Shown here: positions 7,646 through 15,852 of the stretch, in pieces
Layout: each line of letters opens with the position of its first letter
How positions within the stretch are numbered: position 1 is the first letter of the stretch
NCBI GenBank assembly: GCA_903934795.1
Contig: CAIZPE010000051.1
Location: 1 to 33,041 of the forward strand
Length of the DNA: 33,041 nucleotides
Reading direction: 5' to 3'
Source of the DNA: an uncultured bacterium
GTDB lineage: Bacteria; Pseudomonadota; Gammaproteobacteria; Burkholderiales; Burkholderiaceae_E
Program-made: the position numbers and the translations under genes
Notes under the pieces: model-generated
Told to the model about the DNA's origin: nothing
The model's database searches: none
Seen by the model: only the letters and a program-made list of their open reading frames with translations

Positions 7646-8236
7646 GTGCTGAGCTTCGTTGCCGCGGTCTTCCTGCTGCTGATCACGCCCGGGCCGGGCG
7701 TGCTCTCGATCGCCGGGGTGGGCTCGGGCTTCGGCTGGCGCGCAGGCATGGGCTTTCTGGCCGGGCTGTGCGTGGGCTCGAACCTGGTGGGCGTGATGGT
7801 GATCAGCGGGTTGGCCGCGCTGATGCTGTCGGTGCCCTGGTTGCGGGTCACCCTGCTCACCGCCTCGGTGCTTTACCTGGTGTGGCTGGCCGCGAAGATC
7901 GCGTTCTCGGGCTCACGGGTGGGCTTTGCCAGCGCAGAAGCCGCGCCGGGCTTCGTCAACGGCGTGACCCTGCAGCTCATCAACCCGAAGGCCTATGTGG
8001 TGAACACCGCGCTGTTCTCGGGATTCCCGTTCTGGCCGGGCAGCCTGATGGCTGAAACCCTGGCGAAATTCGCGATCATCAACCTGCTCTGGCTGCCCAT
8101 CCATCTGGCCTGGCTCTGGTTCGGCGTGGCACTGCGCCGCCTCGATCTGCCGGGGCCCGTGCAGCGGGCGATCAACCTGGCGATGGCCGGGTCGATGCTC
8201 GCCGTGGTGGGTCTGGCACTCTGGGCGCAGCGCTGA
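7646..8236 (+). CDS. LysE/RhtB-family exporter
   Basis: Small inner-membrane exporter of amino acids or related metabolites. The 196-residue protein starts at GTG 7646, 33 bases after the Bug stop. It is highly hydrophobic with about six membrane segments. The family motif near the N-terminus (LLLITPGPGVLSIAGVGSGF, residues 10-29) is a variant of the usual TPGP-N form, with Gly-Val where Asn is common. The LQLINPKAYVV segment (around 110-120) is the second family signature. Last gene of the rightward cassette. Such an exporter might relieve build-up of a pathway intermediate; that is inference. No clear ribosome binding site is visible, so the GTG is provisional. Confidence 0.87.
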   Translation: MLSFVAAVFLLLITPGPGVLSIAGVGSGFGWRAGMGFLAGLCVGSNLVGVMVISGLAALMLSVPWLRVTLLTASVLYLVWLAAKIAFSGSRVGFASAEAAPGFVNGVTLQLINPKAYVVNTALFSGFPFWPGSLMAETLAKFAIINLLWLPIHLAWLWFGVALRRLDLPGPVQRAINLAMAGSMLAVVGLALWAQR

Positions 8237-8242
8237 CGCCCC

Positions 8243-8266
8243 GGCGGGCGCGCACCGCGGCCCGCC
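8243..8266. terminator. Hairpin between convergent genes
   Basis: GGCGGGC (8243-8249) pairs with GCCCGCC (8260-8266) around a ten-base loop. It lies between the stops of the rightward LysE gene and the leftward acyl-CoA synthetase gene. There is no T-run on either strand, so it may work as a factor-assisted or bidirectional terminator, or only stabilise 3' ends. Confidence 0.45.
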
Positions 8267-8282
8267 ACCTCAGCGCGGCAAC

Positions 8283-9971
8283 TCAGGCCTGTTCCCAGAT
8301 GACGGCGCGACGGGCCGACACCCAGGTCTCGAAGCGCTCACCGTAGACTTCCTCAATGCGGTTGCGCTTGACCTTGAAGGTGGGCGTCACGAAGCCGTTC
8401 TCCACCGTCCAGGGCGTGGTGACCACGACCAGGCAGTCGAGCTGTTCGTGAGGATCGAGCCCGGCGTTCACCGACTTCAGGTGTTCCACCAGCGAGGACT
8501 CGAGCAGCGCGCGCTCGGCCTGCGCGGCAGCGCGCTGCGCGGCATCGGGGCTGAGCATGATGATGCCCAGCGGCTGGCCAAGATTGGCGCCGGTGACCAC
8601 GCAGGCCTCGACGCTGGTGTGCATCACCAGGCGGTCCTCGATGGGGGCGGGCGCCACATACTTGCCCTTGCTGGTCTTGAACAGATCCTTCACGCGACCG
8701 GTGATGCGCAGGTTGCCCTCGGCATCGAGCTGGCCCTTGTCGCCGGTGCGCAGCCAGCCGTCATCGGTGAGGGTCTGCCGGCTGAGTTCGGGCTCCTTGT
8801 AGTAGCCCAGCATGAGCCCGGCGCTGCGCATCTGGATCTCGCCCGACTGGGGATCAATGCGTGACTCCACCCCCTCGTAGGGCTTGCCCACCGTACCGGG
8901 CCTTGGCACCCCGGGCAGCGTGGCATGCGACAGGCCGCAGTTCTCGGTCATGCCGTAGACCTCGACGATCGACAGGCCGAGCGACTCGTACCAGCGCAGC
9001 AGGTCAGGCGGCATGGGCGCCGCGCCGCCCGCGGCGAAGCGGCACTGGTCGAGGCCCAGCGCCGAGAGAATCTTGCGCCGCACGATGCCGCCGAGGATGG
9101 GAATGCGCAGCAGCCGCTTGAGCTTCTCGGGCGGCATCTTGGCGCTCACGCCCTGCTGGAACTTGACCCACAGCCGCGGCACCGAGAAGAACACCGTGGG
9201 GCGGGCACGCTGCAGGTCAGCGGTGAAGGTCTCGAGGGAATCGGCGAAGAACACATGCAGGCCCAGCGCGAGCAGCGAGTGCTCGACCAGCATGCGCTCG
9301 GCCACATGCGACAGCGGCAGATAGCTCAGCATGCGGGCATTGGCATCGAGGGGCACACGCTTGAGACCCGACTGGATCGACCAGGCGAAGGTGTCGAAGC
9401 TGTGCATCACGCCCTTAGGCATGCCGGTGGTGCCCGAGGTGTACATGATGGTGCTGAGATCGCTGCCAGGGCGCACCGGCTCGCCGGCCAGCGGCGCGGT
9501 GCGGGCGATGATGTCGTCCCAGGTGGGGTAGCTGGTGGGCGGCGACAGCGGATAGCTGATGCAGGGCAGGTCGGCTGGCACACCGGGCTTCATGCCCTCC
9601 CAGCCATCGAGCTTGCCCACGAAGAGCAGACGGGTCTCGCTGTGGGCGAGGATCTGCCGGATGGTCTCGGGCGCCAGGGTGGGATAGAGCGGCACCGAGA
9701 CATGGCCCGCCATCCAGATGGCGAAGTCGCTCATCAGCCAGTGCGCGCAGTTCTTGGACAGGATGCCGATGCGCGAACCGGGCGCAAGCCCCTGCGCGAT
9801 CAGGTGCGCGGCCATGCGACGGGTCTGGTCGAGCACCTCGCGCCAGGTGTATTCACGCACCACGCCACCACCCATGGGCTGGGTGAAGACGATCTTGTCA
9901 GGGGAGGTCTTCTCCCAGTGGTACAGGCGCTGCAGGGCGAGCGCCTGCGGATCGACGGGCGATGAACTCAT
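8283..9971 (-). CDS. Long-chain acyl-CoA synthetase (AMP-forming)
   Basis: Activates a carboxylic acid to its CoA thioester through an acyl-AMP. The 562-residue protein has the ATP-binding loop TIMYTSGTTGMPKGVMH (174-190), the A5 motif YGMTENCGLSH, the A7 motif GWLRTGDKGQLDAEG, and ITGRVKDLFKTSKGKYVAPAPIED. The phrase FKTSKGKYVAP and the C-terminal FVTPTFKVKRNRIEE place it with the FadD15/eukaryotic ACSL-like long-chain branch rather than with acetyl- or benzoate-CoA ligases. The ATG at 9971 has AGGAG eight bases upstream. It follows the efflux operon by 58 bases on the same strand and may be co-transcribed, though its function does not obviously fit efflux. The substrate chain length is inferred from family only. 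Confidence 0.9.
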   Translation of the reverse strand: MSSSPVDPQALALQRLYHWEKTSPDKIVFTQPMGGGVVREYTWREVLDQTRRMAAHLIAQGLAPGSRIGILSKNCAHWLMSDFAIWMAGHVSVPLYPTLAPETIRQILAHSETRLLFVGKLDGWEGMKPGVPADLPCISYPLSPPTSYPTWDDIIARTAPLAGEPVRPGSDLSTIMYTSGTTGMPKGVMHSFDTFAWSIQSGLKRVPLDANARMLSYLPLSHVAERMLVEHSLLALGLHVFFADSLETFTADLQRARPTVFFSVPRLWVKFQQGVSAKMPPEKLKRLLRIPILGGIVRRKILSALGLDQCRFAAGGAAPMPPDLLRWYESLGLSIVEVYGMTENCGLSHATLPGVPRPGTVGKPYEGVESRIDPQSGEIQMRSAGLMLGYYKEPELSRQTLTDDGWLRTGDKGQLDAEGNLRITGRVKDLFKTSKGKYVAPAPIEDRLVMHTSVEACVVTGANLGQPLGIIMLSPDAAQRAAAQAERALLESSLVEHLKSVNAGLDPHEQLDCLVVVTTPWTVENGFVTPTFKVKRNRIEEVYGERFETWVSARRAVIWEQA

Positions 9972-10029
9972 GGGGGTCTCCTGGCGTGTTCAGGCGGTCC
10001 GGTGTCGCCGCCTGCATGTCGTTGTGGCT

Positions 10030-11574
10030 TCAGTCTGCCACAGCGCGGGCGGGTCGGGCCAGCATCGGCCCGGTCGTCCACAAGGGCAAGAGCAGCAGCA
10101 GGTAGAGCCAGCCCGAGAGCAGGAAGACATCGGTCGCCGCCATGGTGTGGGCCTGCTGGTCGATCAGCCGGTCGACCATGCCCAGGGTCTGGGTCGGCGT
10201 GAGGCCGGCCTCGGCGAGCCGCTGCAGCGCCGGCAGGGCCGCCGGTCCGCCGATGTCGACGATCTCGGTCAGCCGCGCGTGGTGCAGGCTGGCGCGCCGC
10301 TCCCACAGCGTGGTGAACACCGAGGTGCCGACCGCGCCCGCCACGAAGCGCGCAAAGGTGCTCAGGCCGCCGGCCGCGGGCAGGCGCGCCGGCGGCAGGC
10401 CCGAGTAGATGATCGCCTGCAGCGGAATGAAGTAGAAGGCGGTGGCCAGCCCCTGCAGCACGGTGGGCAGCAGGATGGTGATCGGGTCGGTGTCGACCGT
10501 GAAGCGCGAGCGCAGCCACAGCACCAGCGCATAGCCGAGGAAGGACACCGTGGTGAGCAGACGCGGTTCAATGCGCGAGATGTGCCGGCCCACCCAGGGC
10601 GAGAGCATGATCGCGAACACCCCCACCGGGGCCAGCACCGCCCCGGCCCAGATCGCGGTGTAGCCCATGTGCTGCTGCAGCCACAGCGGCAGCAGCACCA
10701 CATTGCCGAAGAACAGGCCGTAGGACACCGAAAAGGCGATCGTGCCGAGCGTGAAGTTGCGCTGCGTGAACAGCCGCAGGTCGACGATCGGCGAGGCCTG
10801 CGTGAGTTCCCAGGCCAGGAAGAACACGAAGCCCACCGCCGCGATCACCGCCAGCGTGATGATCTCGTCGGACTCGAACCAGTCGAGCTCCTTGCCCTGG
10901 TCGACCATCAGCTGCAGCGAGCCCACCCAGACCACCAGCAGGGCCAGGCCCGCCAGATCGAGCGGCGTCTGCCCGTGAGGCGACTCGCGTCGGCGATACA
11001 CCGACCAGGTCATCGCCGCCGAGAGCAGCCCCACCGGGACATTGATGTAGAAGATCCACGGCCAGGCGATGTTGTCGGTGATCCAGCCGCCGAGCAGCGG
11101 ACCCACCACCGGCGCCACCAGCACCGTCATGCCCCAGGCCGCCATCGCCGCGCCGGCGCGGGCCGGCGGGTAGCTCGAGAGCAGCAGCACCTGCGAGATC
11201 GGGATCAGCGGGCCGGCGGCCAGGCCCTGCAGCACCCGGGCAAGGATGAGGGTCTCGATCGAGGGCGCGGCGCCGCACATCCACGAGAACAGGGTGAAGG
11301 CGAGCACGCTGAGCACCATCAGCCGCACCTGACCGAAGCGGCGTGCCAGCCAGCCGGTGAGCGGCACCGAGATGGCATTGGCCACGCCGAAGGAGGTCAC
11401 CACCCAGGTGCCCTGGGCGGGGCTCACGCCCATGTCGCCGGCGATCGCCGGCAGCGAGACATTGGCGATCGAGCTGTCGAGCACCGTCATGAAGGTGGCC
11501 AGCGACACCCCGATGGTGCCGACCAGCCGGGCGCTGCCCTGCAGCGGCTCGATGGCCGCCGGCGGCGCGCTCAT
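10030..11574 (-). CDS. emrB: EmrB/QacA-type MFS multidrug transporter (second copy)
   Basis: Proton-driven drug exporter of the DHA2 branch with 14 predicted membrane segments, 514 residues. Signatures: motif C-like VLVAPVVGPLLGGWITDN, FATFMT-like LATFMTVLDSSIANVSLP at the N-terminus, and WPWIFYINVPVG. The open frame runs upstream to 12057, but homology sets the ATG at 11574, where ATGA overlaps the stop of the preceding emrB by four bases. The sequence is very close to that upstream emrB; roughly four of five residues match across the first 190. Both copies look intact. It would work with the EmrA adaptor and the NodT channel encoded upstream. Confidence 0.93.
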   Translation of the reverse strand: MSAPPAAIEPLQGSARLVGTIGVSLATFMTVLDSSIANVSLPAIAGDMGVSPAQGTWVVTSFGVANAISVPLTGWLARRFGQVRLMVLSVLAFTLFSWMCGAAPSIETLILARVLQGLAAGPLIPISQVLLLSSYPPARAGAAMAAWGMTVLVAPVVGPLLGGWITDNIAWPWIFYINVPVGLLSAAMTWSVYRRRESPHGQTPLDLAGLALLVVWVGSLQLMVDQGKELDWFESDEIITLAVIAAVGFVFFLAWELTQASPIVDLRLFTQRNFTLGTIAFSVSYGLFFGNVVLLPLWLQQHMGYTAIWAGAVLAPVGVFAIMLSPWVGRHISRIEPRLLTTVSFLGYALVLWLRSRFTVDTDPITILLPTVLQGLATAFYFIPLQAIIYSGLPPARLPAAGGLSTFARFVAGAVGTSVFTTLWERRASLHHARLTEIVDIGGPAALPALQRLAEAGLTPTQTLGMVDRLIDQQAHTMAATDVFLLSGWLYLLLLLPLWTTGPMLARPARAVAD

Positions 11575-13109
11575 CGCGCTGCCCCGGTGGCCACCGGCGC
11601 GGGCGGCCGCACGAACCAGATTGGCACGAGCAGCAGCACGAACACCCCGGCCGACAGATGGAAGATGTCGGTGGCCGCCATCGTGAAGGCCTGCTGCTCG
11701 ATCAGGCGGTCGATGTAGCCGGCGGTCTGCGCCGGCCCGAGGCCCGCCTGACGAAGCGTGTCGACGACCTGCTGTCCGCCGGCATGGCCGGCTGCGATCT
11801 GCTCCACCAGATGCGCGTGGTGCATCGACGCGCGGTGCTCCCACAGCGTGGCGCCAGCCGAGGTGCCGAAGGCCCCGGCGCTCACCCGCAGGAAGGTGCT
11901 CAGGCCGCCGGCCGAGGGACGCCGGCTGAGCGGCAGACCGGCGTAGATGATCGACTGCAGCGGGATGAAGAAGAAGGCCGTGGACACGCCCTGCAGGAGC
12001 GTGGGGATCAGGATGGTGTAGAGGTCGACCTCGGTGTTGAAGTGCGAGCGCATCCACAGCACCAGCGCGTAACCGCTGAACGAGACGGTGGACAGCAGGC
12101 GCGGGTCCACCCGGCCGATCTGCCGGCCCACCCAGGGCGAGAGCAGGATCGCGAATACGCCCATGGGCGCGAGCGAGATGCCGGCCCAGAAGGCGGTGTA
12201 ACCCATGTGCTGCTGCAGCCAGATCGGCAGGATGACGGCATTGCCGAAGAACAGGCCGAAGGCGATCGACAGCGACACCGAGCCAAGCAGGAAGTTGCGT
12301 CGCGCGAACAGACTGAGGTCGACCACCGGATGGCGTTCGGTGAGTTCCCAGGCCAGGAAGAACAGGAAGCCGGTGAGCGCGATCACGCCCAGCGCGGCGA
12401 TCTCCACCGACTCGAACCAGTCGAGCTCCTTGCCCAGGTCGAACATCAGCTGCAGGCTGCCCACCCAGACCACCAGCAGGGCGAGACCGGCGTAGTCGAG
12501 GGGAGCGGGGCCGTGGGGCGACTCACGGCTCAGATGCACGCTGGCAATCAGCATCGCCGAGATCAGACCCACCGGGATGTTGATGTAGAAAATCCAGGGC
12601 CACGCGATGTTGTCCGTGATCCAGCCGCCAAGCAGCGGGCCCACCACCGGCGCCACCAGCACCGTGACGCCCGAGGCGGCCAGCGCGGTGCCGGCCCGTG
12701 CCGGCGGATAGCTGGAGAGCAGCAGGGTCTGCGACAAGGGCACCAGCGGCCCGGCGGCGAGGCCCTGCAGCACGCGGGCGAAGATCAGCATCTCGAGCGA
12801 GCCGGCCATGCCGCACAGCCACGAGAAGGCCGTGAACGCGGCCACGCAGCACAGCATCAGGCGGGCCTGGCCGAAGCGCCGCGCCATCCAGCCGGTGAGC
12901 GGCACCGAGATGGCATTGGCCACGCCGAAGGAGGTGATCACCCAGGTGCCCTGGGTGGGGCTCACGCCCATGTCGCCGGCGATCGCCGGCAGCGACACAT
13001 TGGCGATCGAGCTGTCGAGCACGGTCATGAAGGTGGCCAGCGACACCCCCAGCGTGCCGGCGACCAGCGCGCCGCCCTGCAGCGGTGGCAGCGGCGGCGC
13101 TGCCGACAC
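11571..13109 (-). CDS. emrB: EmrB/QacA-type MFS multidrug transporter (first copy)
   Basis: Inner-membrane pump of a tripartite EmrAB-TolC-like system, 512 residues, 14 membrane segments. It shares LATFMTVLDSSIANVSLP, VTSFGVANAISVPLTGW-like, ARVLQGLAAGPLVPLSQ and VLVAPVVGPLLGGWITDN blocks with the copy at 10030-11574. The start is a GTG at 13109 placed directly after the emrA TGA with no gap, a strong sign of coupled translation. Differences from its twin cluster in the second periplasmic loop and the C-terminal third, which could change substrate range. Operon order marR-nodT-emrA-emrB-emrB suggests control by the MarR protein. Confidence 0.93.
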   Translation of the reverse strand: MSAAPPLPPLQGGALVAGTLGVSLATFMTVLDSSIANVSLPAIAGDMGVSPTQGTWVITSFGVANAISVPLTGWMARRFGQARLMLCCVAAFTAFSWLCGMAGSLEMLIFARVLQGLAAGPLVPLSQTLLLSSYPPARAGTALAASGVTVLVAPVVGPLLGGWITDNIAWPWIFYINIPVGLISAMLIASVHLSRESPHGPAPLDYAGLALLVVWVGSLQLMFDLGKELDWFESVEIAALGVIALTGFLFFLAWELTERHPVVDLSLFARRNFLLGSVSLSIAFGLFFGNAVILPIWLQQHMGYTAFWAGISLAPMGVFAILLSPWVGRQIGRVDPRLLSTVSFSGYALVLWMRSHFNTEVDLYTILIPTLLQGVSTAFFFIPLQSIIYAGLPLSRRPSAGGLSTFLRVSAGAFGTSAGATLWEHRASMHHAHLVEQIAAGHAGGQQVVDTLRQAGLGPAQTAGYIDRLIEQQAFTMAATDIFHLSAGVFVLLLVPIWFVRPPAPVATGAAR

Positions 13110-14324
13110 TCAGCGCTTCCCGATGTTCTCGGCGATCACGCGCCGCACCAGTGCATCGGCCGCCGCCCGGGCCGCGTCCTCGGTGGCTGTGGGGGCACTG
13201 GCCTGACGCGGAGCCTGGGCCAGGCTCGGCCCGTCCTGGCGGCTGACATCGACCGTCACCCGCATCGACAGGCCCACCCGCAGGGGATGCGCCGCCACCT
13301 GCTTCGGGTCGAGCCCGATGCGCACCGGCAGGCGCTGGACCACCTTGATCCAGTTGCCGCTGGCGTTCTGCGCCGGCAGCAGCGCAAAGGCCGAGCCGGT
13401 GCCCGCGCCCATGCCCTCGACGGTGCCGTCGTACTCCACGGTCGAGCCGTAGAGATCGGCCTGCAGCTTGACCGGCTGGCCGATGCGCAGGCTGCGCAGC
13501 TGCCCTTCCTTGAAGTTGGCATCGACCCAGACCTGATCGAGGGCCACCACCGACATCAGCCCGGTGCCGGCCTGCACCCGCTGGCCGACCTGGATGTTGC
13601 GACGGGCGATGTAGCCGCCGATCGGCGCGGTCAGGCGGGTGCGATCCAGGGCGAGCTGCGCCTCGTGAACACGGGTTGCCGCGCGCACCACCGCCGGATG
13701 CCGCTCGACGCTGGTGCCTTCGGTGAGCACCTGGTTGGCGGCAAGCTGAGCACGGGCCGCCTCGAGCGCGGATTCGGCCGCCTGCACCTGGCTGCGCAGC
13801 GACTGCGCCTGCGCCATGGCATGGTCGTATTCCTCGCGCGCGACCGCGCCGTTCCTGAGCAGCGGCTCACGCCGCGCGGCATCCTCGAGGACGCGCTTGA
13901 GCTCGATGCCCTGCCGGGTGAGATCGGCCTGACGGGCGGCCACCTGCGCCTCGAGCGTGGCATTCGATGCGAACAGGGTGCGGGTCTCGCGCACCGACTG
14001 GGCGAGCTGCGCCACCGCCTGGTCAAGGGCGACCTGCGCATCGGCTGCATCCAGACGCACCAGCAGCTGGCCAGCCTTGACCAGATCGGTGTCGTCGGCG
14101 GTGACCTCGACCACCGTGCCGGCCAGCTGCGGCGTGATCTGCACCACCGTGGCCTGGGCGTAGGCGTTGTCGGTGCTCTCGCGGCCGCGCAGGAACACCA
14201 GGTAGTACGCGACATAGGCCAGTCCGGCCAGCACCACCAGGGCGGTCACCCGCAGCATGGCGCGGGTGCGGCGGCCATTGGGCGCGGCAGGTGGCGAGGA
14301 TGGGGACGGCTGCGGCTCACTCAT
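13110..14324 (-). CDS. emrA: EmrA/HlyD-type membrane fusion protein
   Basis: Periplasmic adaptor linking an MFS pump to an outer-membrane channel. 404 residues: cytoplasmic N-terminus, one membrane segment (about 24-45, LRVTALVVLAGLAYVAYYLV), first half of the biotinyl-lipoyl domain (STDNAYAQATVVQITPQLAG), a long alpha-helical hairpin (about 100-215, rich in Ala/Gln/Glu), the second lipoyl half (LTAPIGGYIARRNIQVGQRV), then a beta-barrel with VWVDANFKEGQL typical of EmrA. The C-terminal tail after residue 355 is Ala-rich and probably disordered. Its ATG overlaps the nodT stop by four bases (ATGA), and its own stop abuts the emrB GTG. Confidence 0.94.
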   Translation of the reverse strand: MSEPQPSPSSPPAAPNGRRTRAMLRVTALVVLAGLAYVAYYLVFLRGRESTDNAYAQATVVQITPQLAGTVVEVTADDTDLVKAGQLLVRLDAADAQVALDQAVAQLAQSVRETRTLFASNATLEAQVAARQADLTRQGIELKRVLEDAARREPLLRNGAVAREEYDHAMAQAQSLRSQVQAAESALEAARAQLAANQVLTEGTSVERHPAVVRAATRVHEAQLALDRTRLTAPIGGYIARRNIQVGQRVQAGTGLMSVVALDQVWVDANFKEGQLRSLRIGQPVKLQADLYGSTVEYDGTVEGMGAGTGSAFALLPAQNASGNWIKVVQRLPVRIGLDPKQVAAHPLRVGLSMRVTVDVSRQDGPSLAQAPRQASAPTATEDAARAAADALVRRVIAENIGKR

Positions 14325-15811
14325 GGCTGGGTACGGATGGACAGGGTGACGGTGTCGGCGGCATAGCCGCCACCGAGGGCACGGATGAGGCCGAGCCGGT
14401 TCTCGAGCAATCGGGTGCGCAGCTCCAGCTCCTGCTGGCGCTGCGCGATCACGCCGCCCTCGGCGGCGAGCACCGCAAGGCGATTGCCCAGACCCGCCTG
14501 CAGACGCTGGCGGGCGAGATCGAGCTGGGCCTGGGCTGCCACCTGGGCGCGGGCATGCTCGTCGAGCTGCGCGCCGATGCCGCGCAGGGCACCGAGCCGG
14601 TCGGCCACCTCGCGCACCGCGTCGAGCAGCACCTGGTTGTACGACTCCACGGCGAGGTCGAGCTCGGCCTGACGAGCGCGCAGCGCGGCTCGCAGCCGGC
14701 CCGCCTCGAAGATCGGCAGCCGGATGGCCGGGGCCGCGCCCGCCTGCCAGCTGCTGCCTTCGAACAGCCGGTCGAGCCCGATGCTGTTCAGGCCGATCAG
14801 CGCGCCGAGGTTGATGTTCGGATAGAAGCGGGCACGGGCCGATTCGACATCGCGCACCGAGGCCTCCACCCGCCAGCGGGCTGCCGACAGGTCGGCGCGC
14901 CGGCCGATGAGGTCGGCGGGCACATCGAGCGGCGTGGCCAGCCGCGGGCCGAAGGCGAGGCGCGGCGACAGGCCGGCAAGCGCCGCCGGTGGCTGCGCGC
15001 TGAGATGGGCGAGCACGCGGCGCGCCGCTCCGATCGACTCGTCGGTGAGTGCGCGCTGGCGCCGCAGTTCAGCCACCGCGAGCTCGGCGGCGCGCAGGCC
15101 GGCCGCATCGTCGAGGCCGGCGCGAAAGCGTCCGGCGCTCAGGACCTGCTGTTCCTCGCGCGCGGCAAGCCACTCCTCGATCAGGCTGCGCTGCTCCACC
15201 AGCCGGGCGAGCTGCAGATAGGCCTGTGCCACCTGCACCGCCAGCAGGGCTCGCGCGGCCTGTGCCTCGGCCTGCATGGCCCGCTCGCGGCCGAGCGCAG
15301 CCTCGAGCGCCGAGCGGTGACGGCCGAAGAAGTCGATCTCCCAGCTCATGCCGGCCTGCAGGTTGGCGATGGTGCGCACCTTGCCCGCCACCGTGGCCGG
15401 CAGCAGGCCGTTGGCCGAATAGCGCTGCCGGTTCAGGTCGGCGCCGAGTTCGGCCGAGGGCTCGAAGCCGGCCTCGGCCTCGTCGACCAGGGCGCGCGAA
15501 CCTGCCAGTCGGGCCTGGATGATCCTGAGACCGGGGGCCTCGGCCAGCGCCGATTCGACCAGCGCACTGAGGCCATCGTCGCCGAGCTCGCGCCACCAGC
15601 CCGCCGGCACCGCCTCGGCCTGCACGGCAGCATCGATGCCCGCAGCCTGCGGCTCGATCAGCTTCGCCGGCGCCGGTGACTTGCCCGGCGCAGCGCAACC
15701 CGCGAGGCCCGCGGCCATGGTCAGCACGGCCAGCGCCGCCCTCCCCGCCCTCCCCCACCGACACGCGCGCCGCGGTCCGGAGGATGAAACTTGTTCAAGC
15801 TTTATTTGCAT
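14321..15811 (-). CDS. NodT/OprM-family outer-membrane efflux lipoprotein
   Basis: TolC-like channel completing the tripartite pump. With the ATG at 15811 it has 496 residues. A long basic N-region is followed by a lipoprotein signal with lipobox LAGC and Cys39 as acylation site, then AAPGKSPAPAK. The body shows the repeated helical outer-membrane-factor pattern, including WWRELGDDGLSALVESALAE, SWEIDFFGRHRSALEAA and ARARFYPNINLGALIGLNS. A TTG at 15817 is an in-frame alternative. No ribosome binding site is visible before either, and the ATG lies inside a set of inverted repeats (15788-15828), so the transcript may be nearly leaderless or the start may be misjudged. Second gene of the efflux operon, 41 bases after marR. 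Confidence 0.92.
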   Translation of the reverse strand: MQIKLEQVSSSGPRRACRWGRAGRAALAVLTMAAGLAGCAAPGKSPAPAKLIEPQAAGIDAAVQAEAVPAGWWRELGDDGLSALVESALAEAPGLRIIQARLAGSRALVDEAEAGFEPSAELGADLNRQRYSANGLLPATVAGKVRTIANLQAGMSWEIDFFGRHRSALEAALGRERAMQAEAQAARALLAVQVAQAYLQLARLVEQRSLIEEWLAAREEQQVLSAGRFRAGLDDAAGLRAAELAVAELRRQRALTDESIGAARRVLAHLSAQPPAALAGLSPRLAFGPRLATPLDVPADLIGRRADLSAARWRVEASVRDVESARARFYPNINLGALIGLNSIGLDRLFEGSSWQAGAAPAIRLPIFEAGRLRAALRARQAELDLAVESYNQVLLDAVREVADRLGALRGIGAQLDEHARAQVAAQAQLDLARQRLQAGLGNRLAVLAAEGGVIAQRQQELELRTRLLENRLGLIRALGGGYAADTVTLSIRTQP

Positions 15812-15828
15812 AGGCAATTAATTTGCCG
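15788..15828 (-). promoter_or_regulatory. AT-rich inverted repeats, candidate MarR operator
   Basis: A distinctly AT-rich patch in GC-rich surroundings between marR and nodT. It holds three small inverted repeats. CTTGTTCAAG (15790-15799) has AA/TT flanks that extend the symmetry with one mismatch position each side. TTGC-ATAG-GCAA is at 15806-15817, and GGCAA-TTAAT-TTGCC at 15813-15827 shares GCAA with the previous one. MarR proteins bind such short AT-rich palindromes. A weak -35/-10 pair (TTCCCG, 17 bases, TTAATT) can be drawn on the minus strand. The operator role is inference. Confidence 0.5.
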
Positions 15829-15852
15829 CGCTCGGCGGCGGGAAGGCAGGCA

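Noticed and set aside
11575-12057. Upstream extension of the second emrB frame
   Set aside because: It is an alternative-frame reading of the first emrB; the coupled ATG at 11574 fits homology.
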